DNA of 20,615 nt from Bacteroidales bacterium (GTDB lineage Bacteria; Bacteroidota; Bacteroidia; Bacteroidales; Muribaculaceae). Shown piece by piece: positions 7,934 through 15,576 of the stretch; within the stretch, counting starts at the first letter, position 1; every line of letters starts with the position of its first letter. The position numbers and the translations under genes were made by a program. The stretch is taken from assembly GCA_900769345.1 (NCBI GenBank), contig CAAGGJ010000078.1, forward strand, positions 1 through 20,615, read 5' to 3'. The notes beneath the pieces were generated by a model that saw only the letters and a program-made list of their open reading frames with translations, was not told where the DNA came from and searched no databases.

Positions 7934-8464
7934 TCATTGAGCACTTTTGAACTACTTAGAGAGCACTTAGGTTGTAGCTTCTATACCACGTATGTTGCTG
8001 TTTAGAGCAGAATATGGTTGTATAGTGGCAAGGTGTAGCTATTATATATCTATTGCTTAAATTTGAAGTCAAAAAATGCGGAAAGAGCGTGCGCAACTGT
8101 TAAAATATTGCTAATATGGATAAATTTTGATGCTCATTTGGAATTAAATGTGTAAATTTAATGCCAAAAATGGTGCGATCACTTGTATAAGTGATACATC
8201 ATATTAGAGATAGTCTGGTATGAAGATGATGGCATATACGTCAAAGTCGCGACGCAACCTCTTGAACTATAATCGTTTAGTGGGGGGGGGTAAAAATGTC
8301 ATAGCCCATTTTTCTAATATCAAAACAGAGCCTTCCGCAGGTGTCAGACAATGGCACATGCGGAAGGTTTTGTGCGTTTATGCATACTCTAACCGCCTGA
8401 TGGCAGAACGGATACAAGAAAAAAACTCCCGATGTACTTAAATAGAAACTAAATACAATACATT
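7934..8464. other. Intergenic region between the Abi-like and BspA-like genes, with G9 tract
   Basis: About 530 bp without a credible gene. It has a run of nine G at 8282-8290, a strong hairpin at 8331-8367, and a TAAATTTG at 8058-8065 without a -33 partner. A 73-aa frame at 8220-8441 crosses the G tract and the hairpin and is not believed. The 5' UTR of the BspA-like gene must lie in the last part, but I could not place its promoter. Confidence 0.5.
8331..8371 (+). terminator. Hairpin with T-tract upstream of the BspA-like gene
   Basis: CCTTCCGCA (8331-8339) pairs perfectly with TGCGGAAGG (8359-8367) and is followed by TTTT. AAAAC precedes it, so it could work in both directions. No gene on either strand clearly needs a terminator here. 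It may insulate the BspA-like gene or form part of its leader. Confidence 0.55.
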
Positions 8465-9256
8465 ATGAACTGTAAACCTATACTCAAGAACAGATTTGCG
8501 GCGATAGTCGCGCTGTTTATCTCGCTATTAATGCCCACGGTGGCAAAGGCTCAGGAGGCCTACGCCGTTGAAGACGGCACAACGCTCACGTTCTATTATG
8601 ACGAACAACGCGCCAACCGCACAGGCACGGTGTATGGCATCGACCAAAAGCAGGAAAGCAATAATGACGTGCCCGCATGGGCAGGCGCGGGGGCTGGTCA
8701 ATATAATGATCGGATTACCAAAGTAGTTTTCGACACATCGTTCCAGAAGTATCTTCCAAGCAGCACAAGTTATTGGTTATATAACTGCAGAAAAATTGCG
8801 GCTATCGAGGGGCTTGATAATCTCAACACAGAGAAAGTAACAAATATGAGCTATATGTTCAGCGCCTGCCAATCCCTTACATCGCTCGATGTATCCAGCT
8901 TTGACACCAAGAATGTAACTGATATGAGCGGTATGTTCAATGGATGCTCTGCACTCACTTCAATATTTTGTGACGACACTTGGACATGCGAATATTCAAA
9001 TGATATGTTCAAAGATTGCTACTCGCTTGTAGGCGCAGTGTCATACGATGCAAACTATGTGGATGTGACCATGGCAAACCCCGAGACAGGCTACTTCACT
9101 AAGGGAGGTGCTTCATCGGTATCAGAAATCAACGCCGATGCCGAGGGCGGTGCCACCGTCATCTACAACCTGCATGGCGTGAAGATGCACGATGACCTGC
9201 AATCTCTGCCTGCCGGCATCTATATCGTCAACGGCAAAAAGGTGATAGTGAAATAA
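8465..9256 (+). CDS. BspA/DUF285-type surface protein with C-terminal sorting-like domain
   Basis: A 263-aa exported protein. Residues 1-29 form a signal peptide ending TVAKA before QEAYAV. DUF285/BspA-like repeats are visible at about 123-168 (VTNMSYMFSACQSLTSLDVSSF, then VTDMSGMFNGCSALTSI), with a degraded third one around 177-190 (NDMFKDCYSLVGAVSY). The last ~35 residues (YNLHGVKM...LPAGIYIVNGKKVIVK) resemble the type IX secretion-like C-terminal domains common on Bacteroidales surface proteins. Relatives usually carry many more repeats, so this is a short form, perhaps shrunk by repeat loss. Such proteins bind host or microbial surfaces; the ligand here is unknown. It is followed by a strong terminator. 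Confidence 0.85.
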   Translation: MNCKPILKNRFAAIVALFISLLMPTVAKAQEAYAVEDGTTLTFYYDEQRANRTGTVYGIDQKQESNNDVPAWAGAGAGQYNDRITKVVFDTSFQKYLPSSTSYWLYNCRKIAAIEGLDNLNTEKVTNMSYMFSACQSLTSLDVSSFDTKNVTDMSGMFNGCSALTSIFCDDTWTCEYSNDMFKDCYSLVGAVSYDANYVDVTMANPETGYFTKGGASSVSEINADAEGGATVIYNLHGVKMHDDLQSLPAGIYIVNGKKVIVK

Positions 9257-9282
9257 CATACATATTCTTAACTTACAAGTCT

Positions 9283-9325
9283 GAGGGCTGTAAATGGTAT
9301 TCGTTGCCATTTACAGCCCTCGCTT
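9283..9325 (+). terminator. Terminator of the BspA-like gene
   Basis: A perfect 15-bp stem, GAGGGCTGTAAATGG (9283-9297) with CCATTTACAGCCCTC (9307-9321), around a 9-nt loop, 27 bp after the stop codon. The following GCTTTCC is only a weak T tract, but the stem is very stable. Confidence 0.8.
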
Positions 9326-9340
9326 TCCGTCCTAAACAAA

Positions 9341-9408
9341 CACAGATAACCACACCCCACCCGCGCGAATCAGTTCCTAAATATTCTTGTGGCAATCCGT
9401 GTAAAAAA
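9341..9408 (+). repeat. Direct repeat, right copy (about 68 bp)
   Basis: Nearly identical to 6741-6810 (about four differences) and in the same orientation. It lies immediately after the terminator of the BspA-like gene and runs into the array at 9386-9518. Confidence 0.9.
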
Positions 9409-9518
9409 TCATGTGTAAATCCGTGTTAAACCCCAAACCACGTGGCAATCCGTGTTTGAAGTCCCAACTATCTCGTGAAAACCCGTATTAAAACCAAATA
9501 TCATGTGGAAATAATAAC
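9386..9518 (+). repeat. Degenerate array of a 17-nt unit (CnTGTGgcAATCCGTGT)
   Basis: Five related units start at about 9386, 9410, 9439, 9472 and 9502. The clearest are CTTGTGGCAATCCGTGT, CATGTGTAAATCCGTGT and CACGTGGCAATCCGTGT. The fourth (CTCGTGAAAACCCGTAT) and fifth (CATGTGGAAAT) are decayed. Spacing is 24-33 bp. It is not CRISPR: the units are short and uneven and the spacers are AT-rich and partly similar. The last unit falls within the promoter region of the YqgE gene. Confidence 0.7.
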
Positions 9519-9535
9519 AAAATTCGCTAAATTTG
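9504..9535 (+). promoter_or_regulatory. Promoter of the YqgE/AlgH gene
   Basis: TAAATTTG (9528-9535) matches the -7 element. TGTGG 19 bp upstream (9504-9508) is an imperfect -33 box and comes from the last repeat unit. The -7 box ends 5 bp before the ATG at 9541, so the transcript may be leaderless or nearly so. Confidence 0.6.
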
Positions 9536-9540
9536 CATTG

Positions 9541-10140
9541 ATGGATGAAATAAACGAAATATTCAACCTTACCGACAAGCAGCCACAGCCCGTAGCGGGC
9601 TCTCTATTAGTGGCTAAGCCCACTGTCGACGACCTCTGCTTCAAGCGCTCGGTGATTATGATGATTAGCATCAGTCAGCACAGCAGCATGGGGCTGATGG
9701 TGAACTACGAAGCCGGCAATCTGCTACACGAGGTGATTCCCGGCATACACTGCGACGAAGAAGTGCCTATCTACATAGGCGGTCCGGTCGACAATGAGCG
9801 ACTATTCTACATCCACTCTCTCGGGCCGGATATCATACCCAAATCGCGCGAAATAGCCAATGGCATCTACATTGGTGGCGAATACTATGCCGTGAAAAGT
9901 TATGTCAACAGTGGTGCTCCGGTGCAAGGCAAAATCAAGTTTTTGTCGGGCTACAGCGGTTGGTCGGTAGGACAATTGGAGTCGGAAATCGAGCGTCACG
10001 ATTGGGCTGTTGACCTCAACCCAAGCCTCGACCTCATTATGCAATATTCAGGCGACGAAGCATGGCGCAAAGCCGTTGCCCACTTCGGCGACCGCTATCG
10101 CATGTGGCTCAACTGGCCCAACAGCATCATTCTAAACTAA
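9541..10140 (+). CDS. YqgE/AlgH family protein (UPF0301)
   Basis: A 199-aa cytoplasmic protein of the YqgE/AlgH family. Recognisable blocks are PVAGSLLVAKPTVDDLCFKRSVIMMI near the N-terminus, SMGLMVNYEAGNLL, IYIGGPVDNERLFYIHSLG and IKFLSGYSGWSVGQLESEI. The family is widespread; a structural fold is known but no firm biochemical role is established, and the AlgH name comes from Pseudomonas alginate work. An open frame begins at 9475, but its first 22 codons lie in the repeat array and upstream of the likely promoter. Relatives begin near MDEINEIF, so I place the start at 9541. The next gene follows 60 bp later on the same strand. Confidence 0.9.
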   Translation: MDEINEIFNLTDKQPQPVAGSLLVAKPTVDDLCFKRSVIMMISISQHSSMGLMVNYEAGNLLHEVIPGIHCDEEVPIYIGGPVDNERLFYIHSLGPDIIPKSREIANGIYIGGEYYAVKSYVNSGAPVQGKIKFLSGYSGWSVGQLESEIERHDWAVDLNPSLDLIMQYSGDEAWRKAVAHFGDRYRMWLNWPNSIILN

Positions 10141-10200
10141 TACACACTCTATAATAATAATGACGGCATAATAACCAAATTAAAACCGTTTACACAATTT

Positions 10201-12546
10201 ATGATTAGAATTAGTGTTTTATTAATCTTACTCTGTTTACCATTATTCAATGTCTTAGCACAGACCACCTATTTTGTCTCGGCTAATGCCTTAAACAAAG
10301 GCAACGGAAGCATAGAGCGCCCATTCGGCTCTATCGCACAAGCCTTGGAACATTCAAAATCGGATAAAGGCGAAATAACAATCTATCTGCGTGGCGGCAC
10401 ATATCGGCTTACCGAAACGCTGCGCATCACAGCCGAGCACGGCAACGACTCTCGCCATCTCACCATTAAGGCATATCCCGGCGAAAAAGCGGTGCTATCG
10501 AGCGGCGCAAAACTAAATTTGCATTGGGAACCTTACCGCGACGGCATATTTATGTCTCCGATAACCGAACAACACATAATGGATGTATTGGTAGTAGACA
10601 GTGCTATCAGACACATGGCTCGCTATCCCAATTACGATGAAAAGGCAGTGCGTTTCAACGGAACTTCAGCGATGGCTACCGACTCCACTCGCGTTAAAGG
10701 TTGGAAAAATCCCGAAGGTGGTTACCTCCATGCCATGCACAAGCACGATTGGGGCGATTTTCATTACCGCATTACAGGAAAGGACAGCCATGGCAAACTC
10801 TCACTCGAAGGCGGTTGGCAGAACAACCGACCCATGGGATTGCACCACGACAACCGCATGGTGGAGAACATATTCGAAGAATTAGATGCTCCGGGCGAAT
10901 GGTATTTCGATAAAGCCCAAAAGCGTCTCTACTACTACCCCATGCCCGGCGAGGATATACACAAAGCCACCTTCGAGTCGCCTCAACTGAAGCATCTCAT
11001 AGAAATCGAAGGAAGCGAGTCTCGGCCGGTAAAGAACGTAACCATCGAGGGAATCGACCTCACACTGACGGTGCGCACATTTATGGAACACTACGAACAG
11101 CTTCTGCGTTCCGACTGGACCATCTATCGCGGCGCCTGCGTAATATTTCGTGGCACCGAACACTGCGCCATTAAGGACTGCAACATCTACAACACAGGCG
11201 GCAATGCAGTGTTCTTCGACAAATATAACCGCCACTCATCGGTTTCGGGAACTCATTTTTATGCCATCGGAGCAAGCGCAGTGTGCTTTGTGGGCGATGT
11301 GGAAGGAGTAAAATCACCAAGTTTTTCCTACGACGAATTTGTGCCTCTACAAGATATGGATTTCTCCAAAGGCCCCAAGAATCAAAATCACCCCGCCTAT
11401 TGCGTGGTCGACAACAACTTGATTCACCACATAGGATTGTTCGAAAAGCAGATTACCGGCGTAGAACTCTCAATGTGCCGCAACATTACGGTAAGCCACA
11501 ACTCTATCTACCACACACCTCGAGCAGGCATCAATATCAGCGAAGGCACTTGGGGCGGACATAACATTGAGTATAACGATATATTCAACACCGTGAAGGA
11601 AACCGGCGACCATGGTTCAATCAACTCATGGGGCCGCGATCGATTCTGGAATCCCGACTTTGGCACCATGACCAAGATTGTCGCCGAGCATAAGGCTCTA
11701 ATCCTTGCCGACATATTAGAGCCGAACATAATTCGCCACAACCGTTTGCGCTGCGACCGTGGTTGGGATATCGACCTCGATGACGGCTCAAGCAACTATC
11801 ACATCTACAACAATTTGTGTCTAAACGGTGGCATTAAGCTTCGCGAAGGATTTTACCGCACCGTGGAGAACAATATTATTATCAACAATACGCTTCACCC
11901 TCACCTATGGTTTAAGAACAACGGCGACGTTTTCACTCGCAACATTGTAATGTCGGAATACAAGCCTATTAGTCTTTATGGCTGGGGCGCAATGGTAGAT
12001 TACAACATTTTTACCGACAGCGTGGCATATAAGGCTGCCCAAGCATGGCATAATGACGCCCATTCCATAGTTACACCTGTAAAGTTTGCCAACCCGCTCG
12101 AAGGCGACTATTCGGTAGCCGATGATGACCCTGCAGTGGTGATTGGCGGATTCCGCAATTTCGCAATGGACCGTTTCGGCGTTCAGACAGCTCGCTTGAA
12201 GGAATTGGCAAGCACCCCGGTCATGTCGGTTCCGGTGGTGTATAGTGGTGTGGCTAAATCGCAAAAAGTGGTGTGGCGAGGTGCTACACTAAAAAGTCTT
12301 GAGACCCCGGGCGAACAGTCGGCTACGGGTATGGATGAGATTCGAGGCGTGTATGTGGTGTCGGTCGACGCATTGAGCAGCAGCGTACGCGACTATATCA
12401 TGCCCAACGATGTGATTCTGCAAATCAACGGCACACGTATCGACAACTTGCAAGACATGCAGCGCGCTTTAGCCGACGAAAAGCACGGACCGCTTAAACT
12501 CATGATTTACAGAGCGCAAAAAACTAATGATGTGGTAATTCCGTAA
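10201..12546 (+). CDS. Secreted right-handed beta-helix protein with C-terminal PDZ domain (GH141-like candidate)
   Basis: A 781-aa exported protein. Residues 1-20 form a signal peptide (MIRISVLLILLCLPLFNVLA). YFVSANALNKGNGSIERPFGSIAQAL (24-49) is the entry motif of beta-helix carbohydrate-active enzymes. Beta-helix coils with N-rich turns run from about 270 to 610, including ITVSHNSIYHTPRAGINISEG and ETGDHGSINSWGRDRFW (467-483), a block I associate with GH141-type enzymes. Residues 695-775 look like a PDZ domain (RGVYVVSVDALS...IMPNDVILQINGTRIDNLQDMQRAL). The likely role is a periplasmic or surface enzyme acting on a complex glycan; the substrate is unknown. The next gene is also an exported, glycosidase-like protein. 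GH family membership is tentative; the beta-helix and PDZ calls are firmer. Confidence 0.82.
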   Translation: MIRISVLLILLCLPLFNVLAQTTYFVSANALNKGNGSIERPFGSIAQALEHSKSDKGEITIYLRGGTYRLTETLRITAEHGNDSRHLTIKAYPGEKAVLSSGAKLNLHWEPYRDGIFMSPITEQHIMDVLVVDSAIRHMARYPNYDEKAVRFNGTSAMATDSTRVKGWKNPEGGYLHAMHKHDWGDFHYRITGKDSHGKLSLEGGWQNNRPMGLHHDNRMVENIFEELDAPGEWYFDKAQKRLYYYPMPGEDIHKATFESPQLKHLIEIEGSESRPVKNVTIEGIDLTLTVRTFMEHYEQLLRSDWTIYRGACVIFRGTEHCAIKDCNIYNTGGNAVFFDKYNRHSSVSGTHFYAIGASAVCFVGDVEGVKSPSFSYDEFVPLQDMDFSKGPKNQNHPAYCVVDNNLIHHIGLFEKQITGVELSMCRNITVSHNSIYHTPRAGINISEGTWGGHNIEYNDIFNTVKETGDHGSINSWGRDRFWNPDFGTMTKIVAEHKALILADILEPNIIRHNRLRCDRGWDIDLDDGSSNYHIYNNLCLNGGIKLREGFYRTVENNIIINNTLHPHLWFKNNGDVFTRNIVMSEYKPISLYGWGAMVDYNIFTDSVAYKAAQAWHNDAHSIVTPVKFANPLEGDYSVADDDPAVVIGGFRNFAMDRFGVQTARLKELASTPVMSVPVVYSGVAKSQKVVWRGATLKSLETPGEQSATGMDEIRGVYVVSVDALSSSVRDYIMPNDVILQINGTRIDNLQDMQRALADEKHGPLKLMIYRAQKTNDVVIP

Positions 12547-12644
12547 TCATTTGCAAGTCGACCGCAATGCTTCATATTGCCACTTTCTCATAAATTATTC
12601 CACAAATAAGCTCCCGCTTTGCCACGATTTGCCTACTATTTTTG

Positions 12645-12652
12645 TACCTTTG
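12645..12652 (+). promoter_or_regulatory. -7 element upstream of the 567-aa secreted protein gene
   Basis: TACCTTTG fits TAnnTTTG, about 46 bp before the ATG at 12698. The nearest TTTG (12618-12621) is 23 bp away, longer than usual, so the -33 part is uncertain. This gene may therefore be transcribed separately from the beta-helix gene. Confidence 0.55.
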
Positions 12653-12697
12653 CGTTATATACCAAAATAGATTACAGACTAAACCACATCTACAAAA

Positions 12698-14401
12698 ATG
12701 AACAATTTATTTAGCTTATTTCGACTGCTCGCGGTCGTTATTTCGGTTTACATCTCATCATCCTCTAATGCCTGCGACCACTGGATTACCATGGACATGG
12801 TGCATAACAATCCCGGCGAAGCCCCCACTTCCTCTATATTTAACAACCCCGCCACATTGCGCCACTTGGGATATGATGCCAAAGTATTTTTTCTATTCGA
12901 TGCAGCACAGTTTGGCATCGACTGGTCGATACTCAATCCCCACATCTTTGCCGAAGGGTCGGCAGAGCACAAATGGATGAGTGATAAACAAAAATCGATA
13001 GCCGAAAAATACGATGCCGCCAAAGGCGAAGGTCTTCGCGTGTATTGCATGCTCGATATGCTGGTGCTTCCGCGTAAAATGGTGTCACTTTATGCCGATA
13101 GCTTGCTCAACGACAAAGGAAAAATAGATATTCAACGACCATTCACTCAGCATTGCGTGCGGCTGCTTATGCGACAAATTTTCGCCACCTTTCCCCAACT
13201 CGATGGTCTCGTTATTCGCACCGGCGAAACTTACCTCAACGATGCCCCTTATCATCAAGGCAACCATCCGGTGCAAACCGACACCCAAACCGACCACATC
13301 ACCCTCATCAACATTCTTCGTGAGGAGGTGTGTGTGGCTCTCGGCAAAGATATTTTCTACCGCACTTGGGATTTCGGGCATTTTCACTCGCTGCCTCGAT
13401 ACTACTCTGCCATCACCGATAGCATTGAGCCTCACGAACATCTGTATTTCTCAATCAAGCACACCACCACCGACTTCTGGCGCGGCGGCATACACGACCG
13501 AAATATCGATTTCGATGCTCTCGACAGCTATTGGATAGGCGAAACAAGCGCTATGGGCAATCCGTTCAACCCCACCATTGGCATAGGTCGACACAAGCAG
13601 ATAGTGGAAGTGCAATGCCAGCGTGAATATGAAGGCAAAGCCGTTCACCCCAACTACATAGCAGCCGGAGTAATCGACGGTTTTAGCGAATATCGCAACG
13701 CCCGAATGCCTCACCCCTATTGTTTGAACCATCTTCGCGACAATAATCTGGTGCGAGGCGTATGGACCTGGACTCGAGGCGGTGGTTGGGGCGGACCATA
13801 TCTCACCAACGAGTTTTGGGTGCAACTCAATGCTTACGTCCTAACACATTGGGCAAAAAATCGCAAAGCCTCTGAGCGTGATATTTTCCGGCAGTTTGCT
13901 GTTTCCAAGGGACTCAACCGAGATGATATCGACAAGTTTCACCGCCTATGCATGCTCTCTCTCGACGGCGTGCTATCGGGACAATATAGCCAATATGGCA
14001 AAACATGGGTTAACTGGACTCGCGACGCATCGGCATTCGATGGCATTCAAGATGGTTATATTGCCGACATCGTAAAACAAGGCAAACAGAAACAATATAA
14101 TGACGAAAAAGACCGAGCTGTGGCAATTTGGACCGAAATCGAGCAAATAGCCAAACAACTCCGTTTCTCCGACACCAAAACCGGCGAATATGTAAAAAAC
14201 AGCTGCACCTATGCCCGCCTGAAATACACTTTCTTTGCTTCGGCATGGCATCTCGATGTGGCAAAAGCCGAAAACCAAATTTTAGGCGCAAATAACAATA
14301 TCCCGGTCTTAGAGCAAATAACAGCCAATCATTGGAATGAATGGAACGAATTCCTAACCGCCCATCAATTGTCGCAAGCAGCCTATCGATGGAATAGATA
14401 A
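12698..14401 (+). CDS. Secreted glycoside hydrolase-like protein, family uncertain
   Basis: A 567-aa exported protein. A hydrophobic signal covers about residues 5-24, before SSNAC at 22-26. C26 could be a lipoprotein cysteine, although the lipobox is poor. The body reads like a TIM-barrel glycosidase: DGLVIRTGETYLNDAPY (169-185), FYRTWDFGHFH (220-230), KHTTTDFWRGG (254-264), VEVQCQREYEGKAVHPNYIA (303-322) and VWTWTRGGGWGGPYLTNEFW (355-374). Candidate catalytic acids are E177, E304 and E309. The E-x-Q-x2-x-EY stretch and the tryptophan-rich block recall alpha-glucuronidase-like (GH67-type) enzymes, but I cannot assign a family by eye. It follows the beta-helix gene and may act on the same glycan. 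It ends 10 bp from the convergent GNAT gene. Confidence 0.7.
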   Translation: MNNLFSLFRLLAVVISVYISSSSNACDHWITMDMVHNNPGEAPTSSIFNNPATLRHLGYDAKVFFLFDAAQFGIDWSILNPHIFAEGSAEHKWMSDKQKSIAEKYDAAKGEGLRVYCMLDMLVLPRKMVSLYADSLLNDKGKIDIQRPFTQHCVRLLMRQIFATFPQLDGLVIRTGETYLNDAPYHQGNHPVQTDTQTDHITLINILREEVCVALGKDIFYRTWDFGHFHSLPRYYSAITDSIEPHEHLYFSIKHTTTDFWRGGIHDRNIDFDALDSYWIGETSAMGNPFNPTIGIGRHKQIVEVQCQREYEGKAVHPNYIAAGVIDGFSEYRNARMPHPYCLNHLRDNNLVRGVWTWTRGGGWGGPYLTNEFWVQLNAYVLTHWAKNRKASERDIFRQFAVSKGLNRDDIDKFHRLCMLSLDGVLSGQYSQYGKTWVNWTRDASAFDGIQDGYIADIVKQGKQKQYNDEKDRAVAIWTEIEQIAKQLRFSDTKTGEYVKNSCTYARLKYTFFASAWHLDVAKAENQILGANNNIPVLEQITANHWNEWNEFLTAHQLSQAAYRWNR

Positions 14402-14411
14402 CTTGAAAGAA

Positions 14412-14930
14412 TCAGAGCTTGCACTGCAGTAGCAAGGCACCGCAGAGCGTGCCTTCGCACACGAGCCATTCCGTCAGTTCGGCGGTTTCGGCAAATCCGG
14501 CATTTCGAAACACATTCAACGCCAAGTGATTCCGGCATGCCATTGTGGCATAGATTTGATTCAGCCCAAGCACCTCACGGGCATATCGTTTGGCTATCTG
14601 CAAAGCTGTTTCGCCCACACCGACGCCACGATGCGCTGCATCTACAAAAATTCCTACCTCAGCGCGACGGTTGCGCATATCGAGATTGAACACATCGAGC
14701 GTGCCCACCGGCTCATCGCCGCAGGTTATCATCATGCGCAGTTCCTTGGTCTTAAAAATGTCGCCGTCGTAAGTCTTGAGATACTCCCACAACAAATGGC
14801 GCGAATAAGGCGCCACTGTGTTACTCGAAGTCCATGCGTCTGACTCCGATTCCCATCTGTAAAGTATGTTTAAATCGTCGGGCTCGAGGGCGCGCAGCAC
14901 CACCTCGCCTTGCGAAAGCATCTTTGCCAT
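14412..14930 (-). CDS. GNAT-family N-acetyltransferase
   Basis: A 172-aa acetyltransferase of the RimJ/SpeG-like (Acetyltransf_3) type. The N-terminal VVLRALEPDDLNILYRWE is typical. The acetyl-CoA pyrophosphate loop is RGVGVGETAL (101-110), preceded by RRAEVGIFVD (88-97). The C-terminal block YATMACRNHLALNVFRNAGF (about 133-152) is characteristic. It transfers an acetyl group from acetyl-CoA to an amine; relatives act on ribosomal proteins or polyamines, and the substrate here is unknown. Its promoter overlaps the end of the upstream HAD-like gene. An alternative start three codons in is possible. Confidence 0.9.
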   Translation of the reverse strand: MAKMLSQGEVVLRALEPDDLNILYRWESESDAWTSSNTVAPYSRHLLWEYLKTYDGDIFKTKELRMMITCGDEPVGTLDVFNLDMRNRRAEVGIFVDAAHRGVGVGETALQIAKRYAREVLGLNQIYATMACRNHLALNVFRNAGFAETAELTEWLVCEGTLCGALLLQCKL

Positions 14931-14961
14931 ATCCGTGGTTTGTTATGTAGGTTTATATCGG

Positions 14962-14991
14962 CAAAGATAACCACTTTTTGCTCTATAGCAA
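14962..14991 (-). promoter_or_regulatory. Promoter of the GNAT gene
   Basis: Minus strand: TTG (14989-14991), 19 bp, then TATCTTTG (14962-14969). The predicted start is near 14957, about 27 nt before the ATG. The -33 box lies within the last codons of the HAD-like gene. Confidence 0.78.
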
Positions 14992-15576
14992 GCAATATCG
15001 TGTAGCAATTTTGTCGAGATGCACATTTTTGCGCCGACAACTCACCGCCACAACTTCGTCCGACCGAGTGGTATCGAGCTTATTCATAAGCGATGTTTCC
15101 ACATCGGCAAAGCCTCCATCGGTCCGAGCAAAATGTCCGGTAAAATATCCGTCGGCATCGTATTCCAACTCGCGAGCCACCACATCATTGATACCAAACT
15201 GTGCAGCCCATGGCTTAATCACTGTTGCCAAACCTTCGCTTAACAGCACCACGCGATAGTTGTCGAGTCGACGCTTCTGCATGCCGGCTATCACTTTACC
15301 CCTTACGCACTTATTAAGCAAAAACACAAACTGGCGCGATGCGGCAGTTATCTCTTCCTCTGTCATACCTCGCAAGAAATGTCGCGTGAGATGTTCATAG
15401 TAAGCTTTTTTTGAGCACAGACGCAGCGCACGACACACAGCTATGCCCGAAGTCGACAGCAGTCCCCAAATGTATGGTATGGTGCCCCCACTTACCTCTC
15501 GAAAGAAAAGAAACATAGAATTTCCATCTATCACAGTGCCATCAAACTCAAATATGGCTAATTTTCGGTTGTTCAT
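14983..15576 (-). CDS. HAD-IB-like (phosphoserine phosphatase-like) protein, catalytically degenerate
   Basis: A 197-aa protein starting LAIFEFDGTVIDGNSMFLFF, clearly HAD subclass IB. In this superfamily the motif is DxDGT, with the first Asp as the nucleophile; here it is E10-F-D12-G-T, encoded by GAG. Motif II is recognisable (VVLLSEG, S113), as is ELEYDADGYFTGHF (136-149). The usual C-terminal GDxxxD motif, which binds Mg2+, is absent: the protein ends ...DEVVAVSCRRKNVHLDKIATRYCLL. Intact relatives dephosphorylate phosphoserine or phospholipid head groups. This copy is therefore either a pseudoenzyme with another role or a decaying gene. No obvious frameshift restores the missing motif. 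The promoter is uncertain; a TATATTTG lies at 15753-15760 on the minus strand. Confidence 0.75.
   Translation of the reverse strand: MNNRKLAIFEFDGTVIDGNSMFLFFREVSGGTIPYIWGLLSTSGIAVCRALRLCSKKAYYEHLTRHFLRGMTEEEITAASRQFVFLLNKCVRGKVIAGMQKRRLDNYRVVLLSEGLATVIKPWAAQFGINDVVARELEYDADGYFTGHFARTDGGFADVETSLMNKLDTTRSDEVVAVSCRRKNVHLDKIATRYCLL

Noticed and set aside
8220..8441. 73-aa plus-strand frame
   Set aside because: It crosses the G9 tract and a perfect terminator-like hairpin, and its composition looks random.
9386..9518. CRISPR array
   Set aside because: Units are only about 17 nt, uneven in spacing and decaying, the spacers are not distinct, and no cas genes are present.
9475..9540. 22-residue N-terminal extension of the YqgE protein
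   Set aside because: It is encoded by the repeat array, precedes the likely promoter and is not part of the family's usual N-terminus.
9541..14401. Canonical polysaccharide utilization locus
   Set aside because: Two secreted carbohydrate-enzyme-like genes are present but there is no SusC, SusD or sensor gene.
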